From assembly GCA_020853775.1 (NCBI GenBank), contig JADYYH010000034.1:1-49557 (forward strand): a stretch of DNA of 49,557 nt. Direction: 5' to 3'. The notes beneath the pieces were generated by a model. That model did not search any database. It was given only the letters and a program-made list of their open reading frames with translations, and was not told where the DNA came from. Below are positions 1 to 8,909 of this stretch, in pieces. Position 1 is the stretch's first letter, and each line of letters opens with the position of its first letter. Source of the DNA: Nitrospira sp. GTDB taxonomy: Bacteria; Nitrospirota; Nitrospiria; Nitrospirales; Nitrospiraceae. A program made the position numbers and the translations under genes.

Positions 1-248
1 GCCTCGGCTTCTTCGCTTTCCTCGATGGCCTCTTCGCCTTCAGCGGCCTTCGGGGCGCGTTCGGTCTCAGCAGACTCCACAATCTCAATGTCCATTTCCC
101 CGAACATCGTCATGATCGTGCTGAACTGGTCCGATGACACGACATCGGCCGGCAACGTGCTGTTGAGATCGTCGTAGGTGAGAAAGCCCTTCTCTTTGCC
201 GAGATTGATGAGCTTCTTCACCTCGCCGAGTAATTCTTGTTTCGGCAT
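1..248 (-). CDS. rpoD: RNA polymerase primary sigma factor RpoD, N-terminal part (cut by window edge)
   Basis: Only the first 82 or so codons are present; the gene continues beyond base 1. The translated start (MPKQELLGEVKKLINLGKEK, then GFLTYDDLN) is typical of region 1.1 of a primary sigma factor, the acidic autoinhibitory domain that masks DNA-binding regions until core polymerase is bound. It is followed by a Glu/Ala-rich acidic stretch, as usual for the region 1.1-1.2 linker. The ATG lies 2 bp after the dnaG stop, with an AAGGAG ribosome site inside the end of dnaG, so the two are co-transcribed. This is the dnaG-rpoD part of the classic macromolecular synthesis operon; rpsU, often first, is not present here. 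Regions 2-4 cannot be checked. Confidence 0.9.
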   Translation of the reverse strand, partial: MPKQELLGEVKKLINLGKEKGFLTYDDLNSTLPADVVSSDQFSTIMTMFGEMDIEIVESAETERAPKAAEGEEAIEESEEAE

Positions 249-250
249 AC

Positions 251-2095
251 CTACTCCTTCACCGCAGACGTCAGCGCAGCCGGCATCACGCCGGCCTTCC
301 GAATCCGCATCTCGTTAATCAATCCGTTCAGGCGGTGCACATCCGCTTCACGCCGCTCCCGTTCGGCGGCCTTCAACTCCTGAATCAGGGCCCCCATGGT
401 CCGCTCACGGCCTCTCCGCTCCAGCGTTTCCAAACATCCGGCAATATGTGCCGGGACATCATCATAATGCTGCTCCAGCATCGACAACTCAGACACTAAT
501 GAGCCACAGTTCTCGTCATTGATCAAGGCATCCAGCAGGCCCCGGACGGACACCCGCCCATCCTGCTCAAGATGCTGCATCGCGCATTCAATCAGTCGGC
601 GATAGGCCGGTGCGGAAAAGGCGTCCGGCGACAACTTCCGAAGATCCTCGGCCGACAGACTTCCCTGCACCAAGAGATGTGCCAGATCACGCTCCTCCGG
701 ATTGCCCTTCGGTTTCGACGCCGCCGCAGCGGGCAGGGCCGTGGGCCGGGAAGAAGGCCGGCGTGTCTCCTCGGATGCCAGCGTCGGATAGCGATCAATC
801 AATCGTTGCTGGCTGAGTCCCAACCGTTCCGCAACTAAACGAATCCGTTCCTCTCGCTCGATGGGATGGGCGCTTTTCTGCAGAATCCGTAACACCTCAT
901 CCACAGCGCGGATCCGGTCTTCCACGGTCCCGGACTCAGCCGTCCGCAGACTATGCTCCACGGCAAAATCCAGCAGACTCGGGGCCGCTTCATGTAAAGC
1001 CGTAAACCCTTCGGCGCCGTATTTCCTCACGTACGTATCGGGATCATCTCCCTCCGGAAGCGAGACAACCTTGACGCTCAACCCGCTATTAACGAATAAA
1101 TCCAACGTCCGCAGTGCAGCCCGTACCCCGGCCTGATCGGGATCGAACAGCAGCACAACATTGGAGGCAAAGCGCCTGATCACGGTGATGTGTTCGGCGG
1201 TCAGGGCTGTGCCCAATGTGGCGGCCACATGGCGGATGCCGGCCTGGTGCAACGCCACGGCATCGAAATACCCTTCCACAATGATCAATGTGTGTTGCTG
1301 CCCCGCCGCCTCACGAGCTGCTTCCAGGGCGAACAAGGTCTGCCCCTTCTTAAAGAGCGGCGTCTCGGGGGAGTTCAAATATTTGGGCATCCCCTCGCCG
1401 AGAATACGTCCGCCGAACGCCACGACCCGCTTGCGCAGATCCATGATCGGAAACATGACCCGGGCGCGGAATCGATCGTAGTGGCCTGACACGGCGGCTT
1501 TCTGTTGTCCGCTCTGATCTCGCGGAATGGACAGGCCCGCCGCAACCAGATCCGCAGGGGCGAAGCCCTCTTTCAACATAGCTTTGGTCAATCCATCCCA
1601 CTCCGGCAGGGCATAGCCGATTTGAAACTGCGCCATTGTGTTGTGCTGAATGCCGCGCCCGTCGAGATAAGCACGGGCAGGAGCACCGGCGGTGTTATCC
1701 AGTAACATGCGCTGATAATAGGCCCCGGCCGCAGCATTGAGCCGCTCCAGCCGACCCAGCTGCGTGCGCGCCTCGCTGGAATATCCACCGGCCGACTCCG
1801 GAACATCCACCCCTACCTTGCGGCCCAGATCACGAACAATCTCAGGAAAGCCGGCCCCGGTCAATTTCATCAAAAACGTATACACATTGCCGCCGGCGCC
1901 GCAGCCGAAGCAGTGAAAAATCTGTCGCGAAGAGCTGACCGTAAAGGAGGGAGACTTTTCTTGATGGAACGGACAGAGCCCCTTAAGATTCTGGCCGGCT
2001 CGGGTCAATGCCACGTGTTGACCCACGATCTCCGCGATGTCCACTCGGTCTCTGATTTGGTTGATGACGTCGTCCGAAATCAGGCCTTGGCCCAC
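251..2095 (-). CDS. dnaG: DNA primase DnaG
   Basis: Synthesises RNA primers for replication on templates opened by DnaB helicase. Length is 614 residues, normal for the family. The N-terminal CHC2 zinc finger is intact, with ligands C41, H44, C62 and C65. The TOPRIM catalytic core follows, with the glutamate motif IIVEGYFDAV and the metal-binding DPDQAG motif. The C-terminal part from about residue 440 is low in motif content and should be the helicase-binding domain. The start is GTG at 2095, preceded by GAGG at a suitable distance. It is followed after 2 bp by rpoD. A possible promoter and a 7-bp inverted repeat lie upstream at 2172-2209. The coding frame also produces several long antisense open frames that are not genes. 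Confidence 0.95.
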   Translation of the reverse strand: MGQGLISDDVINQIRDRVDIAEIVGQHVALTRAGQNLKGLCPFHQEKSPSFTVSSSRQIFHCFGCGAGGNVYTFLMKLTGAGFPEIVRDLGRKVGVDVPESAGGYSSEARTQLGRLERLNAAAGAYYQRMLLDNTAGAPARAYLDGRGIQHNTMAQFQIGYALPEWDGLTKAMLKEGFAPADLVAAGLSIPRDQSGQQKAAVSGHYDRFRARVMFPIMDLRKRVVAFGGRILGEGMPKYLNSPETPLFKKGQTLFALEAAREAAGQQHTLIIVEGYFDAVALHQAGIRHVAATLGTALTAEHITVIRRFASNVVLLFDPDQAGVRAALRTLDLFVNSGLSVKVVSLPEGDDPDTYVRKYGAEGFTALHEAAPSLLDFAVEHSLRTAESGTVEDRIRAVDEVLRILQKSAHPIEREERIRLVAERLGLSQQRLIDRYPTLASEETRRPSSRPTALPAAAASKPKGNPEERDLAHLLVQGSLSAEDLRKLSPDAFSAPAYRRLIECAMQHLEQDGRVSVRGLLDALINDENCGSLVSELSMLEQHYDDVPAHIAGCLETLERRGRERTMGALIQELKAAERERREADVHRLNGLINEMRIRKAGVMPAALTSAVKE

Positions 2096-2171
2096 GGCGG
2101 TCCTCGCTTGTGCCCGCAGGGATCCAACCAGGCTGCAGCCGGCTGGAGTGCATTAAGCGCGATTGAAAGTT

Positions 2172-2209
2172 GACCGTTCACCCTAACAAACGGTCTGCAT
2201 AAGTGTCAA
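2172..2209 (-). promoter_or_regulatory. Possible dnaG-rpoD promoter with inverted-repeat operator
   Basis: On the minus strand TTGACA (2209-2204) is followed after 18 bp by TAGGGT (2185-2180), a weak -10. The -10 lies between the arms of a perfect 7-bp inverted repeat, GACCGTT (2172-2178) and AACGGTC (2189-2195), 10 bp apart. The repeat could be a repressor site or a hairpin at the start of the transcript. It sits between the HIT gene and dnaG, so it could also slow read-through from the his run. No T-run follows, so a simple terminator is unlikely. The -10 is poor, which limits confidence. Confidence 0.35.
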
Positions 2210-2226
2210 TCGAGGAGAGGAGCGGA

Positions 2227-2571
2227 TTATCCCGGAGGCCAGGCCATGTGCCTCCCGCCGAGCACATGAAGATGGAGATGAAACACGGTCTGCCCGCTCT
2301 CCGCGCCCGTATTTGTCACAATCCGATAGCCGGATTCAGCCAGGTTTTTCATGCCTGCAATTTTTGAGCAGGTTAACAGGAGATGCCCTAGGAGAGCCTG
2401 GTCTCCCTCTCGACAGTCCTGCACAGCGGCCACATGGCGTTTCGGAATCACCAGGATATGGACCGGAGCCTGGGCATTGATGTCATCGAATGCCAGAACC
2501 TGATCATCCTGGTACACAATTTTGGCCGGAATACCGCCTTCAACAATGCGACAAAAAATACAGTTATCCAC
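2227..2571 (-). CDS. HIT family (Hint-like) nucleotide-binding protein
   Basis: Small cytoplasmic histidine-triad protein of the HINT/PKCI branch; family members hydrolyse adenosine 5'-phosphoramidates and related nucleotide conjugates. The triad H98-x-H100-x-H102 is followed by the branch-typical ending GGRHMAWPPG. The N-terminal CIFCRI with two cysteines matches Hint proteins that bind zinc. I take the GTG at 2571 as start: it gives a normal 114-residue protein beginning at the conserved DNCIFC, and GAGGGGGG sits just upstream. The longer frame back to 2631 is only the antisense-like overlap with hisIE. The start overlaps the hisIE stop by 8 bp, so it is the last gene of the his run. Confidence 0.9.
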   Translation of the reverse strand: MDNCIFCRIVEGGIPAKIVYQDDQVLAFDDINAQAPVHILVIPKRHVAAVQDCREGDQALLGHLLLTCSKIAGMKNLAESGYRIVTNTGAESGQTVFHLHLHVLGGRHMAWPPG

Positions 2572-3262
2572 GCGATCCCCCCTCAGGCGAAGGCCGGATC
2601 CCGGACTTTCCGAAGCGGGTCCCGAGTTCACGGTACACCTCGTTCAGCGTCACATCGTGGTACCCCAGCACCAGCAAGGTGTGAAAGAGCAGATCGGCTG
2701 TCTCGTAGATGATCTCTTCCCGCTTTTGATTCTTTGCGGCAATAATCACTTCCCCCGCCTCTTCAGCAACCTTCTTTAGAATGCGATCGGCTCCGCCCTG
2801 CAATAATTTCGACACATAGGAGTCGGGCTGCGGACTGGCCTTACGCGTCAGAATGGTCTGATACACCCGATCCAAGATCCCCCCACCGGCATCCTGGGTC
2901 TTCTCCTCACTGGCCTGCCCCTCTTCCGTCATCCGGGCGAAAAAGCAGGCACGCTCACCGGTATGGCAGGTCGGCCCGACAGGTTCGGCCTTCACGAGAA
3001 TCGTGTCACGATCACAATCGACAAAGAGATCCTTCACCTTGAGGAAATGCCCGGACGTCTCGCCCTTTTCCCACAACTTCCGGCGAGACCGGCTCCAAAA
3101 GTGAACGGATCTCGTCTGAAGCGTCTTGGCAATGGCCTCCTGATTCATGTACCCGACCATCAACACGGTGCCATCCAGCCAATCTTGAATCACGGCGGGA
3201 ATCAACCCTTGTCCATCAAACGTCATGGTCCGACTCTCTTTCGACATCACATTCTGCTCCAT
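2564..3262 (-). CDS. hisI: Bifunctional phosphoribosyl-AMP cyclohydrolase / phosphoribosyl-ATP pyrophosphatase HisIE
   Basis: Catalyses steps 2 and 3 of histidine synthesis: removal of pyrophosphate from PR-ATP (HisE part) and ring opening of PR-AMP (HisI part). The HisI domain covers about residues 14-111, with the metal-binding DCDRD at 82-86 and cysteines C99 and C106. The HisE domain covers about 129-215, an alpha-helical MazG-like fold with EEAGE at 167-171 and ETAD at 187-190. A loose Glu/Gln/Gly-rich linker joins them. The 232 residues fit the fused form. The ATG at 3262 directly abuts the hisF stop; an internal Met at residue 6 is an alternative start. HIT overlaps its 3' end. Confidence 0.95.
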   Translation of the reverse strand: MEQNVMSKESRTMTFDGQGLIPAVIQDWLDGTVLMVGYMNQEAIAKTLQTRSVHFWSRSRRKLWEKGETSGHFLKVKDLFVDCDRDTILVKAEPVGPTCHTGERACFFARMTEEGQASEEKTQDAGGGILDRVYQTILTRKASPQPDSYVSKLLQGGADRILKKVAEEAGEVIIAAKNQKREEIIYETADLLFHTLLVLGYHDVTLNEVYRELGTRFGKSGIRPSPEGGSRG

Positions 3263-4033
3263 CTAGGCTGGTCCCAGTCGCACCGGAACCCCGCGATCTC
3301 GCAGATATGCCTTGGCTTGCTGAATGGTATGAGTTCGATAGTGAAAGATCGAGGCGGCCAGGACGGCGTCCGCTTTCCCCTTCACCAACCCGTCGTAGAG
3401 GTGCTCCAGGGTCCCCACCCCGCCCGAGGCAATCACTGGAATCGAGAGACGTTCCGAAACCGCCGCAGTCAACGCCAGATCATACCCGTTCTGGCGACCA
3501 TCCTGATCCATGCTGGTCAAGAGGATCTCTCCGGCCCCATACCCTTCCATCCGTTGCGCCCACTCGACGGCGTCCAGGCCGGTTGGTTTTCGTCCACCGT
3601 GGGTGAACACTTCCCAGCGACCCGCCTGACCGGACTGTTTGGCGTCGATCGCCACCACGATGCACTGCGTACCGAATCGCTGGGCAGCCTCGCGAACAAA
3701 TTCCGGCTGCTGCACCGCCGTGGTGTTGATGCTGACTTTGTCGGCCCCGGCATTGAGCAAAGTCCGAATGTCATCCAGCGTACGCACCCCGCCTCCGACC
3801 GTGAGCGGCATAAACACACGAGCGGCGGTTTGCTCCACTACATCGATGATGGTCTTGCGGTTTTCGTGTGAGGCGGTGATATCCAGGAAACACAATTCGT
3901 CCGCGCCTTCGCGATCATAGATGGCAGCCACCTCGACCGGATCACCGGCATCCCGCAAATTCACGAAGCTCACGCCTTTGACGACTCGACCATCCTTCAC
4001 ATCCAAACAGGGAATGATGCGCTTAGTCAGCAT
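3263..4033 (-). CDS. hisF: Imidazole glycerol phosphate synthase cyclase subunit HisF
   Basis: Beta/alpha-barrel subunit that uses ammonia delivered by HisH to turn PRFAR into imidazole glycerol phosphate and AICAR. Length 256 is standard. Catalytic acid/base pair D11 (CLDVKDG) and D130 (VAIDAK) are present, as are the phosphate-binding TVGGGVR and ASGGVG loops. It pairs with HisH at 5580-6188; hisA lies between them in the usual neighbourhood. The start is ATG at 4033. The gap to hisA is 67 bp and hisIE follows with no gap. Confidence 0.96.
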   Translation of the reverse strand: MLTKRIIPCLDVKDGRVVKGVSFVNLRDAGDPVEVAAIYDREGADELCFLDITASHENRKTIIDVVEQTAARVFMPLTVGGGVRTLDDIRTLLNAGADKVSINTTAVQQPEFVREAAQRFGTQCIVVAIDAKQSGQAGRWEVFTHGGRKPTGLDAVEWAQRMEGYGAGEILLTSMDQDGRQNGYDLALTAAVSERLSIPVIASGGVGTLEHLYDGLVKGKADAVLAASIFHYRTHTIQQAKAYLRDRGVPVRLGPA

Positions 4034-4100
4034 AGAGGTTCGTCAAGCGTGACTCGTGAAGCGAGCCGGTTTTATTTTCGTCCAGCCGCATGCAAGATCC

Positions 4101-4826
4101 TCAACGTTTTCCGATGGCTGCAACCGCTGCCGCATAATCCAATTTCCCGTCGTAGAGGGCCTTGCCGACGATGGCCCCCTCCACGCGAGGACCAAGCGCA
4201 TGCACCGCCTGCAGATCTTCCACACGCGTGATGCCACCGGACGCGATGACGGGAAACGACGAACAATCAACGACTTCTCGCAACGCCGTCAGGTTCGGCC
4301 CATTGAGCATTCCATCCCGGGCGATATCGGTGTAAATGACGGCCCCCAGTTCAAGGCCGGCAAGTTCTTTGAGGAGATCGATGGCCTTCGTTTCGGACAC
4401 CGCCGTCCAGCCCTTCACCGCGACCTTCCCGTCTCGCGCGTCGAGTCCCAACAAAATACGCCGAGGGAACTCCTGACAGGCCTGCGCCAGAAACGTTCGA
4501 TCCATAAGGGCAGCCGTGCCGAGCACCACGCGCGCCACACCCGCATGGAGATATCGCCGCACGGTCTCAATGGTCCGGATTCCACCTCCCACCTGCACCT
4601 TCACGCTGACTGTCTTCATGACCGCTTCGATCTGGGGAAGATTCTTCGGCTCCCCATCGACGGCTCCGTTCAGATCGACGACATGAATAAGATCGGCGCC
4701 TTGCTGCTGCCAGCGGCCGGCCACCGAAGGCACGTCCTCTGAGTACACCGTTTCAGCGGCCATGTCGCCCTGCCGCAATCGGACACAGCGGCCGTCTTTG
4801 AGATCAATCGCCGGAATTACACGCAT
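4101..4826 (-). CDS. hisA: ProFAR isomerase HisA
   Basis: Isomerises ProFAR to PRFAR by an Amadori rearrangement, just before the HisHF step. It is a beta/alpha-barrel of 241 residues from the ATG at 4826 (MRVIPAIDLKDG). Catalytic D8 and D129 are present, and the phosphate-binding QVGGGIR and ASGGIT loops are intact. The open frame extends upstream to 4958, but those 44 codons overlap the lipoprotein gene in another frame and lack homology; AGGTGG lies just before 4826. It starts 22 bp after the lipoprotein stop and is followed by hisF. Confidence 0.96.
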   Translation of the reverse strand: MRVIPAIDLKDGRCVRLRQGDMAAETVYSEDVPSVAGRWQQQGADLIHVVDLNGAVDGEPKNLPQIEAVMKTVSVKVQVGGGIRTIETVRRYLHAGVARVVLGTAALMDRTFLAQACQEFPRRILLGLDARDGKVAVKGWTAVSETKAIDLLKELAGLELGAVIYTDIARDGMLNGPNLTALREVVDCSSFPVIASGGITRVEDLQAVHALGPRVEGAIVGKALYDGKLDYAAAVAAIGKR

Positions 4827-4848
4827 GACACCACCTGTCGCAACACGT

Positions 4849-5583
4849 TCATTTTCCCCCGCCTGCTGCGCCGCCATATGGAAACGCATCTGCCAATTCC
4901 TCCGCTCCATAGGCGGCCAACTCCTCGGCAGTGACAAACACGCCATAGCGCTGGACAAAGCCTAAAAAGTCTTCCGTCATCGGCCGCTGCTTTTCATAGT
5001 AGTTGCCCTCCCACAGGACTATGCCGTCGGGCGCTACCAGCTTCACCTCGAATCCCACGGCGGCCGGTGGGTCCGCGCCAAGCCGACTGCCGACTCGTTC
5101 CTGATAGACAAGCACCTTGCCGCTGAGTGCCGCATCGGCTCCGAGTCGTTGAGCAATCTTGTGGGCCGGCATCGTTTCCGTCGCAGTCCCCCCGGAAACT
5201 TCCCGAGCAACCCTTGCCGATTCGTTAGGGGAGAGTAGTTGTAACCCGGATCGGGCCTTGAGTTTTGCCCACATCAGATCGGTGACTTTCTCACCTGCGG
5301 AGGCCGGTACGCGATGAGTCTGGCGCACGGCTTGATCGGTCGTCGGAGGGACCCCGACAGCCATGTCGGACCGTCTTGCGCCGGACGGGACGGGAAACGC
5401 GGGCCCAGACGCCTCGATCGCTTGGGGAGTCGCCATAGTTTCAAACGGAATGAGGGCGATTGTGCGGACCGGATACTTTCCCACCTGCGATGAAGCTTTG
5501 GACGTGACCTTCGTCCCGCTGCAGCCCGCCAGAAGCAGCAACGTCATCGGAATCAATAGAGCCCGCACAGACCGGTCTCTCAC
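4849..5583 (-). CDS. Lipoprotein of unknown function inside the his operon
   Basis: I do not recognise a named family with certainty. The 244-residue product has a lipoprotein signal (basic start, LLIPMTLLLLAGC) with the lipobox Cys at residue 21, so it should be membrane-anchored. The first mature segment, VRTIALIPFE, resembles the start of CsgG/TolB-like lipoproteins, followed by a middle region with MWAKLKARSGLQLLSP and a C-terminal domain ending in an Ala/Gly-rich tail. The start is GTG at 5583, overlapping the hisH stop as GTGA, and hisA follows 22 bp on. The overlap makes translational coupling to hisH likely. Nothing in it suggests histidine chemistry; its place in the operon is unexplained. 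Confidence 0.8.
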   Translation of the reverse strand: MRDRSVRALLIPMTLLLLAGCSGTKVTSKASSQVGKYPVRTIALIPFETMATPQAIEASGPAFPVPSGARRSDMAVGVPPTTDQAVRQTHRVPASAGEKVTDLMWAKLKARSGLQLLSPNESARVAREVSGGTATETMPAHKIAQRLGADAALSGKVLVYQERVGSRLGADPPAAVGFEVKLVAPDGIVLWEGNYYEKQRPMTEDFLGFVQRYGVFVTAEELAAYGAEELADAFPYGGAAGGGK

Positions 5584-6188
5584 GTCCAGGCCCCGAAGTT
5601 CTTGATCACTTGAAGTCCGACAGCTTGGCTTTTTTCAGGATGAAACTGGCAGGCGACGACATTGTCTTTCCACACGGCGGACGCAAAGGACCGCCCGTAC
5701 TCGGTCACGGTGGCGATCACCGAAGACTCAACCGGCTCAACGTAGTAGGAATGCACAAAATAACAATAACTGCCGGTCGCGAGGCCTGCAAACGGAGGGG
5801 CGGATTGCACGATTTGAATCTCGTTCCACCCCATATGTGGCACCTTCAGCGGAGGTTCCAGCACAAATTTCTTCACCCGACCAGGAATGATGCCGAGACC
5901 TGCGTGCACCCCGAACTCTTCACTCTCCGTGAACAGCAATTGCAGCCCCAGGCAGATACCTAGAAAAGGTTTTCCGGATTGAACGGCGGCGTGAATCGGC
6001 GCGATTAATTCGTACCGTTCCAGATTCGCCATGCAATCCCCGAAGGCCCCCACACCGGGCAACACCACGTGACTGGCATCAGCAATGACACGAGCCTCGC
6101 GCGTGACCACCGCTTGATGCCCCATCGCCTCAAAGGCCTTGGAGACACTCCGCAAATTACCCATGCCGTAATCGATGATGGCAATCAT
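5580..6188 (-). CDS. hisH: Imidazole glycerol phosphate synthase glutaminase subunit HisH
   Basis: Class I glutamine amidotransferase that makes ammonia for HisF. The catalytic triad is C79 (LGICLGLQ), H183 and E185 (FHPEKS); the oxyanion-strand motif PGVGAFG is at 44-50. Length 202 from the ATG at 6188 (MIAIIDYGMGN) fits the family; the frame runs 20 codons further upstream without homology. It lies 87 bp after hisB and overlaps the lipoprotein gene by 4 bp. Confidence 0.96.
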   Translation of the reverse strand: MIAIIDYGMGNLRSVSKAFEAMGHQAVVTREARVIADASHVVLPGVGAFGDCMANLERYELIAPIHAAVQSGKPFLGICLGLQLLFTESEEFGVHAGLGIIPGRVKKFVLEPPLKVPHMGWNEIQIVQSAPPFAGLATGSYCYFVHSYYVEPVESSVIATVTEYGRSFASAVWKDNVVACQFHPEKSQAVGLQVIKNFGAWT

Positions 6189-6275
6189 ATATTGCGTTCG
6201 GAGACGGCCCGTGGGGACTTGATGGACGACAGACAGGACGGCAGACACTGCCTCCTATCGCGCCACCGGTTTCAC

Positions 6276-6881
6276 TTAGAGGCTTCCCTTCGTGGAGAGG
6301 ACTGTCCCTGACAAGCGCTCTTCCAACGTGGTGGCTTGATCCAACGCTCGGGCCAACGCCTTGAAGATAGCTTCCATGATGTGGTGCGGATTGCGTCCGT
6401 ATTGGAGATTCACATGCAAATTCAGCCCACCGTGGGTCACAAAGGCCTGAAAAAAATCCTCGAACAGGCCGAGATCGAAGGTCTTAATCTTTCGATCCGG
6501 CAAATTGACGTTGTACACGAGATAGGGACGCCCACTCAGATCAACCGTCACCTGCGCGAGGGTTTCATCCAATGGGACCGAGGCGAATCCGAATCGCTTG
6601 ATCCCCGCCTTTTCACCCAACGCCTGGTGCAGGACCTTCCCCATGACAATCCCGACATCCTCTACGGTGTGGTGTTCGTCGATTTCGATATCGCCCTTGG
6701 CCTGAACCGTCAGGTCGAAGAAACCATGCTTGGCGAGAAGATCGAGCATGTGGTCGAAGAACCGGATGGAGGTGTCGACAGTCCCCTGCCCGGTGCCGTC
6801 CAGACTCCAGTCAACGCGGATATCCGTTTCCTTCGTGGCACGGTGAAGCGAGGCCTGCCTGGGAGCGCCGTTCTTTTTCAT
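6276..6881 (-). CDS. hisB: Imidazoleglycerol-phosphate dehydratase HisB
   Basis: Monofunctional manganese-dependent dehydratase that forms imidazole acetol phosphate. Both metal-binding repeats are present: DEHHTVED in the first half and [12 protein letters not shown] in the second, together with [12 protein letters not shown]. At 201 residues it has no fused histidinol-phosphate phosphatase domain, so that activity (HisN) must come from elsewhere. The ATG at 6881 overlaps the hisD stop by 4 bp (ATGA). Confidence 0.96.
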   Translation of the reverse strand: MKKNGAPRQASLHRATKETDIRVDWSLDGTGQGTVDTSIRFFDHMLDLLAKHGFFDLTVQAKGDIEIDEHHTVEDVGIVMGKVLHQALGEKAGIKRFGFASVPLDETLAQVTVDLSGRPYLVYNVNLPDRKIKTFDLGLFEDFFQAFVTHGGLNLHVNLQYGRNPHHIMEAIFKALARALDQATTLEERLSGTVLSTKGSL

Positions 6882-8161
6882 GCGAACCTGCTTTGGGCTG
6901 ATTTGGCATGCGCATCGAAGCCCTCGATATGCGCCAGTCGGACGATATGATCCTTGGCTTTCGTCAACTCTTCCTTGGTGTAATGCACGATGTTGCTCAC
7001 CTTCACGTAATCGCTGACCGACAACGGCGAAAAGAAGCGGGCCGTCGCCCCGGTCGGCAACACGTGGTTCGGACCGGCGACGTAATCCGCGACCGCAGGT
7101 GGCGTGTAGCGGCCCAGGAACAGGGCCCCGGCGTGCCGCACCTGCTCCAAATAATCGAACGGCCGATCAACCGAGAGGGTCAAGTGCTCGGGCGCAATCG
7201 CATTCGCCACCTCAATGGCTTCATCCATGGTAGGAACCACGAATGCCACAAAATGCCGGGCAATCGACTTCGCCGCAATTTTCTCTCGTTGCAAGCCTTT
7301 CAACTGCACCTGAATCAGGCGCACCACTTCTTTGGCCAACGACGCGGAGGTCGTCACGAGATAGACCTGCGCATCTTCGTCATGCTCCGCCTCGCAGAGC
7401 AGATCCGCCGCCACATGTGCCGGCTTGGCGTCATCATCCGCCACCACGAGCAACTCACTGGGACCGGCCACCATATCGATACCGACGGTGCCATAAAGTA
7501 GTCGCTTGGCCGTGGCGACGAAAATATTTCCGGGACCCACAATTTTATCGACCTTGGCGATGGTCTTCGTCCCGAACGCCATCGCGCCGACTGCCTGCAC
7601 ACCGCCCACACGGTAGATTTCATCGACACCAGCGATATCCGCGGCCACCAACAGATAGGGATTGATCTCCCCTTTTGGGGTCGGGGTACACATGACGATA
7701 CGCCGAACACCGGCGACTTTTGCGGGAATCGCGCACATCAGCACCGATGAGGGATAGACGGCCTTGCCGCCCGGCACGTACACACCGACAGCGTCCAGGG
7801 GCGTGACCATTTGACCGAGCGTGGCGTTTTGTTCCTGATACATCCAGGTTTTGGTGCGCTGACGCTCATGGAATTGCCGTACACGTTCCGCGGCATAGCG
7901 CAAAGAGTCTCCCTCATCCTTGCGAATGTGGTAGTAGGCCTCCTTGATCTCTTCGGGGGTTACACGCATGTGATCGAGCTTCAAGGACAGCCGATCGAAC
8001 TTCTTCGTGTACCGGAGGACTGCACGATCTCCGCCCCGCTCCACGGCCTTCAGAATCGTGCGCACGCTCTTCTCCACACCTGCGCCTTGAGTGCGCGCGC
8101 GGGTCACGATTTTTCGCAACGCCTTGTCATACGCCCGATCGGTACTTGCCAGAATGGTCAT
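6878..8161 (-). CDS. hisD: Histidinol dehydrogenase HisD
   Basis: Catalyses the last two oxidations from histidinol to histidine with NAD and a zinc ion. Length 427 is standard. The NAD region (GVYVPGGKA), the VAGPSELLV loop and the conserved GPNHVLPTG near the C-terminus are all present. At the first zinc site the motif reads [11 protein letters not shown], with E257 where the Escherichia coli enzyme has Gln259; the partner histidine is H260. The ATG at 8161 follows the hisG stop by 50 bp, and hisB overlaps the 3' end. Confidence 0.95.
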   Translation of the reverse strand: MTILASTDRAYDKALRKIVTRARTQGAGVEKSVRTILKAVERGGDRAVLRYTKKFDRLSLKLDHMRVTPEEIKEAYYHIRKDEGDSLRYAAERVRQFHERQRTKTWMYQEQNATLGQMVTPLDAVGVYVPGGKAVYPSSVLMCAIPAKVAGVRRIVMCTPTPKGEINPYLLVAADIAGVDEIYRVGGVQAVGAMAFGTKTIAKVDKIVGPGNIFVATAKRLLYGTVGIDMVAGPSELLVVADDDAKPAHVAADLLCEAEHDEDAQVYLVTTSASLAKEVVRLIQVQLKGLQREKIAAKSIARHFVAFVVPTMDEAIEVANAIAPEHLTLSVDRPFDYLEQVRHAGALFLGRYTPPAVADYVAGPNHVLPTGATARFFSPLSVSDYVKVSNIVHYTKEELTKAKDHIVRLAHIEGFDAHAKSAQSRFA

Positions 8162-8211
8162 ATCATCTGTCTCGCCGCTTCGACACCCGCCACGAACTCA
8201 TATACTTACAC

Positions 8212-8907
8212 TTAGGCGCGCGATGCTGCCCCGTTGCTATCTTCCACCGCCACCGCGGCGCGCAACCGCTCGATCAACACCGTGAGAGGTTCATGTTTCA
8301 ATTTGAGGCTGGCTCGATTCACAATCAGCCTGGCGGTCGAGTGCGTGATCACCTCAACCTCTGCCAGGTCATGCGCCTTGAGCGTGCTGCCTGTTTCAAC
8401 CAAATCGACGATTCGATCGGCTAATCCGACGATCGGCGCGAGCTCTATAGACCCGTACAATTTCACAATTTCGACCGGCACCCCACGCTGATTGAAATAC
8501 CGCTCGGTTACGTTGGGGTACTTCGTCGCAACCCGAATCTTCGACGACCACCGGTCCGGCGAAGGCTGCCCCTGCAGCGCGGCGACCGAGATTCTACACG
8601 CTCCGACCTTCAAATCCAACGGCTCATAGACGTCGCTGCCCTGCTCCAGTAACACATCTTTGCCCACCACCCCGACATCCGCCGCTCCGTGCTCAACATA
8701 GGTGGGCACATCGGTTGGCCTGACGATCAAGAAGGTGGCATCGTTGGACGAACAGGCAAACACCAACTTACGGCTCTCCGTCGACAGGCCGGGACTATAA
8801 TAGCCGGCTTGCTTCAGCAGGTGCAGCACCGGTCCCAACAACTTGCCCTTGGACAGTGCAATGGTCAGCCCCCGCGACTTCTTGCTGTGCGATTTCGTCG
8901 CCCCCAC
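8212..8907 (-). CDS. hisG: ATP phosphoribosyltransferase catalytic subunit HisG (short form)
   Basis: First enzyme of histidine synthesis, joining ATP and PRPP. The protein has the GLTIALSKGKLLGP start, the VGVVGKDVLLE segment and the PRPP-binding region around VDLVETGSTLKAHDL. It is about 231 residues, without the C-terminal regulatory domain of the long form, so by family rule it should need HisZ as a partner; no hisZ is in the window. Two GTG codons are possible starts: 8913 overlaps the murA stop as GTGA, but AAAGGGG is too close to it, whereas 8907 has about 8 nt spacing and is preferred. The upstream frame to 9411 is murA antisense-frame noise. Confidence 0.92.
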   Translation of the reverse strand: MGATKSHSKKSRGLTIALSKGKLLGPVLHLLKQAGYYSPGLSTESRKLVFACSSNDATFLIVRPTDVPTYVEHGAADVGVVGKDVLLEQGSDVYEPLDLKVGACRISVAALQGQPSPDRWSSKIRVATKYPNVTERYFNQRGVPVEIVKLYGSIELAPIVGLADRIVDLVETGSTLKAHDLAEVEVITHSTARLIVNRASLKLKHEPLTVLIERLRAAVAVEDSNGAASRA

Positions 8908-8909
8908 GG

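Noticed and set aside
2172-2195. LexA box or rho-independent terminator reading of the dnaG-upstream palindrome
   Set aside because: The sequence does not match LexA consensus boxes I know, and no T-run follows the hairpin.
2963-3871. 302-codon open frame on the plus strand opposite hisF/hisIE
   Set aside because: It lies antisense to two certain genes, has no recognisable product or ribosome site, and is the expected shadow of GC-rich coding sequence.
4056-4742. 228-codon plus-strand open frame opposite hisA
   Set aside because: Antisense shadow of hisA with no family features.
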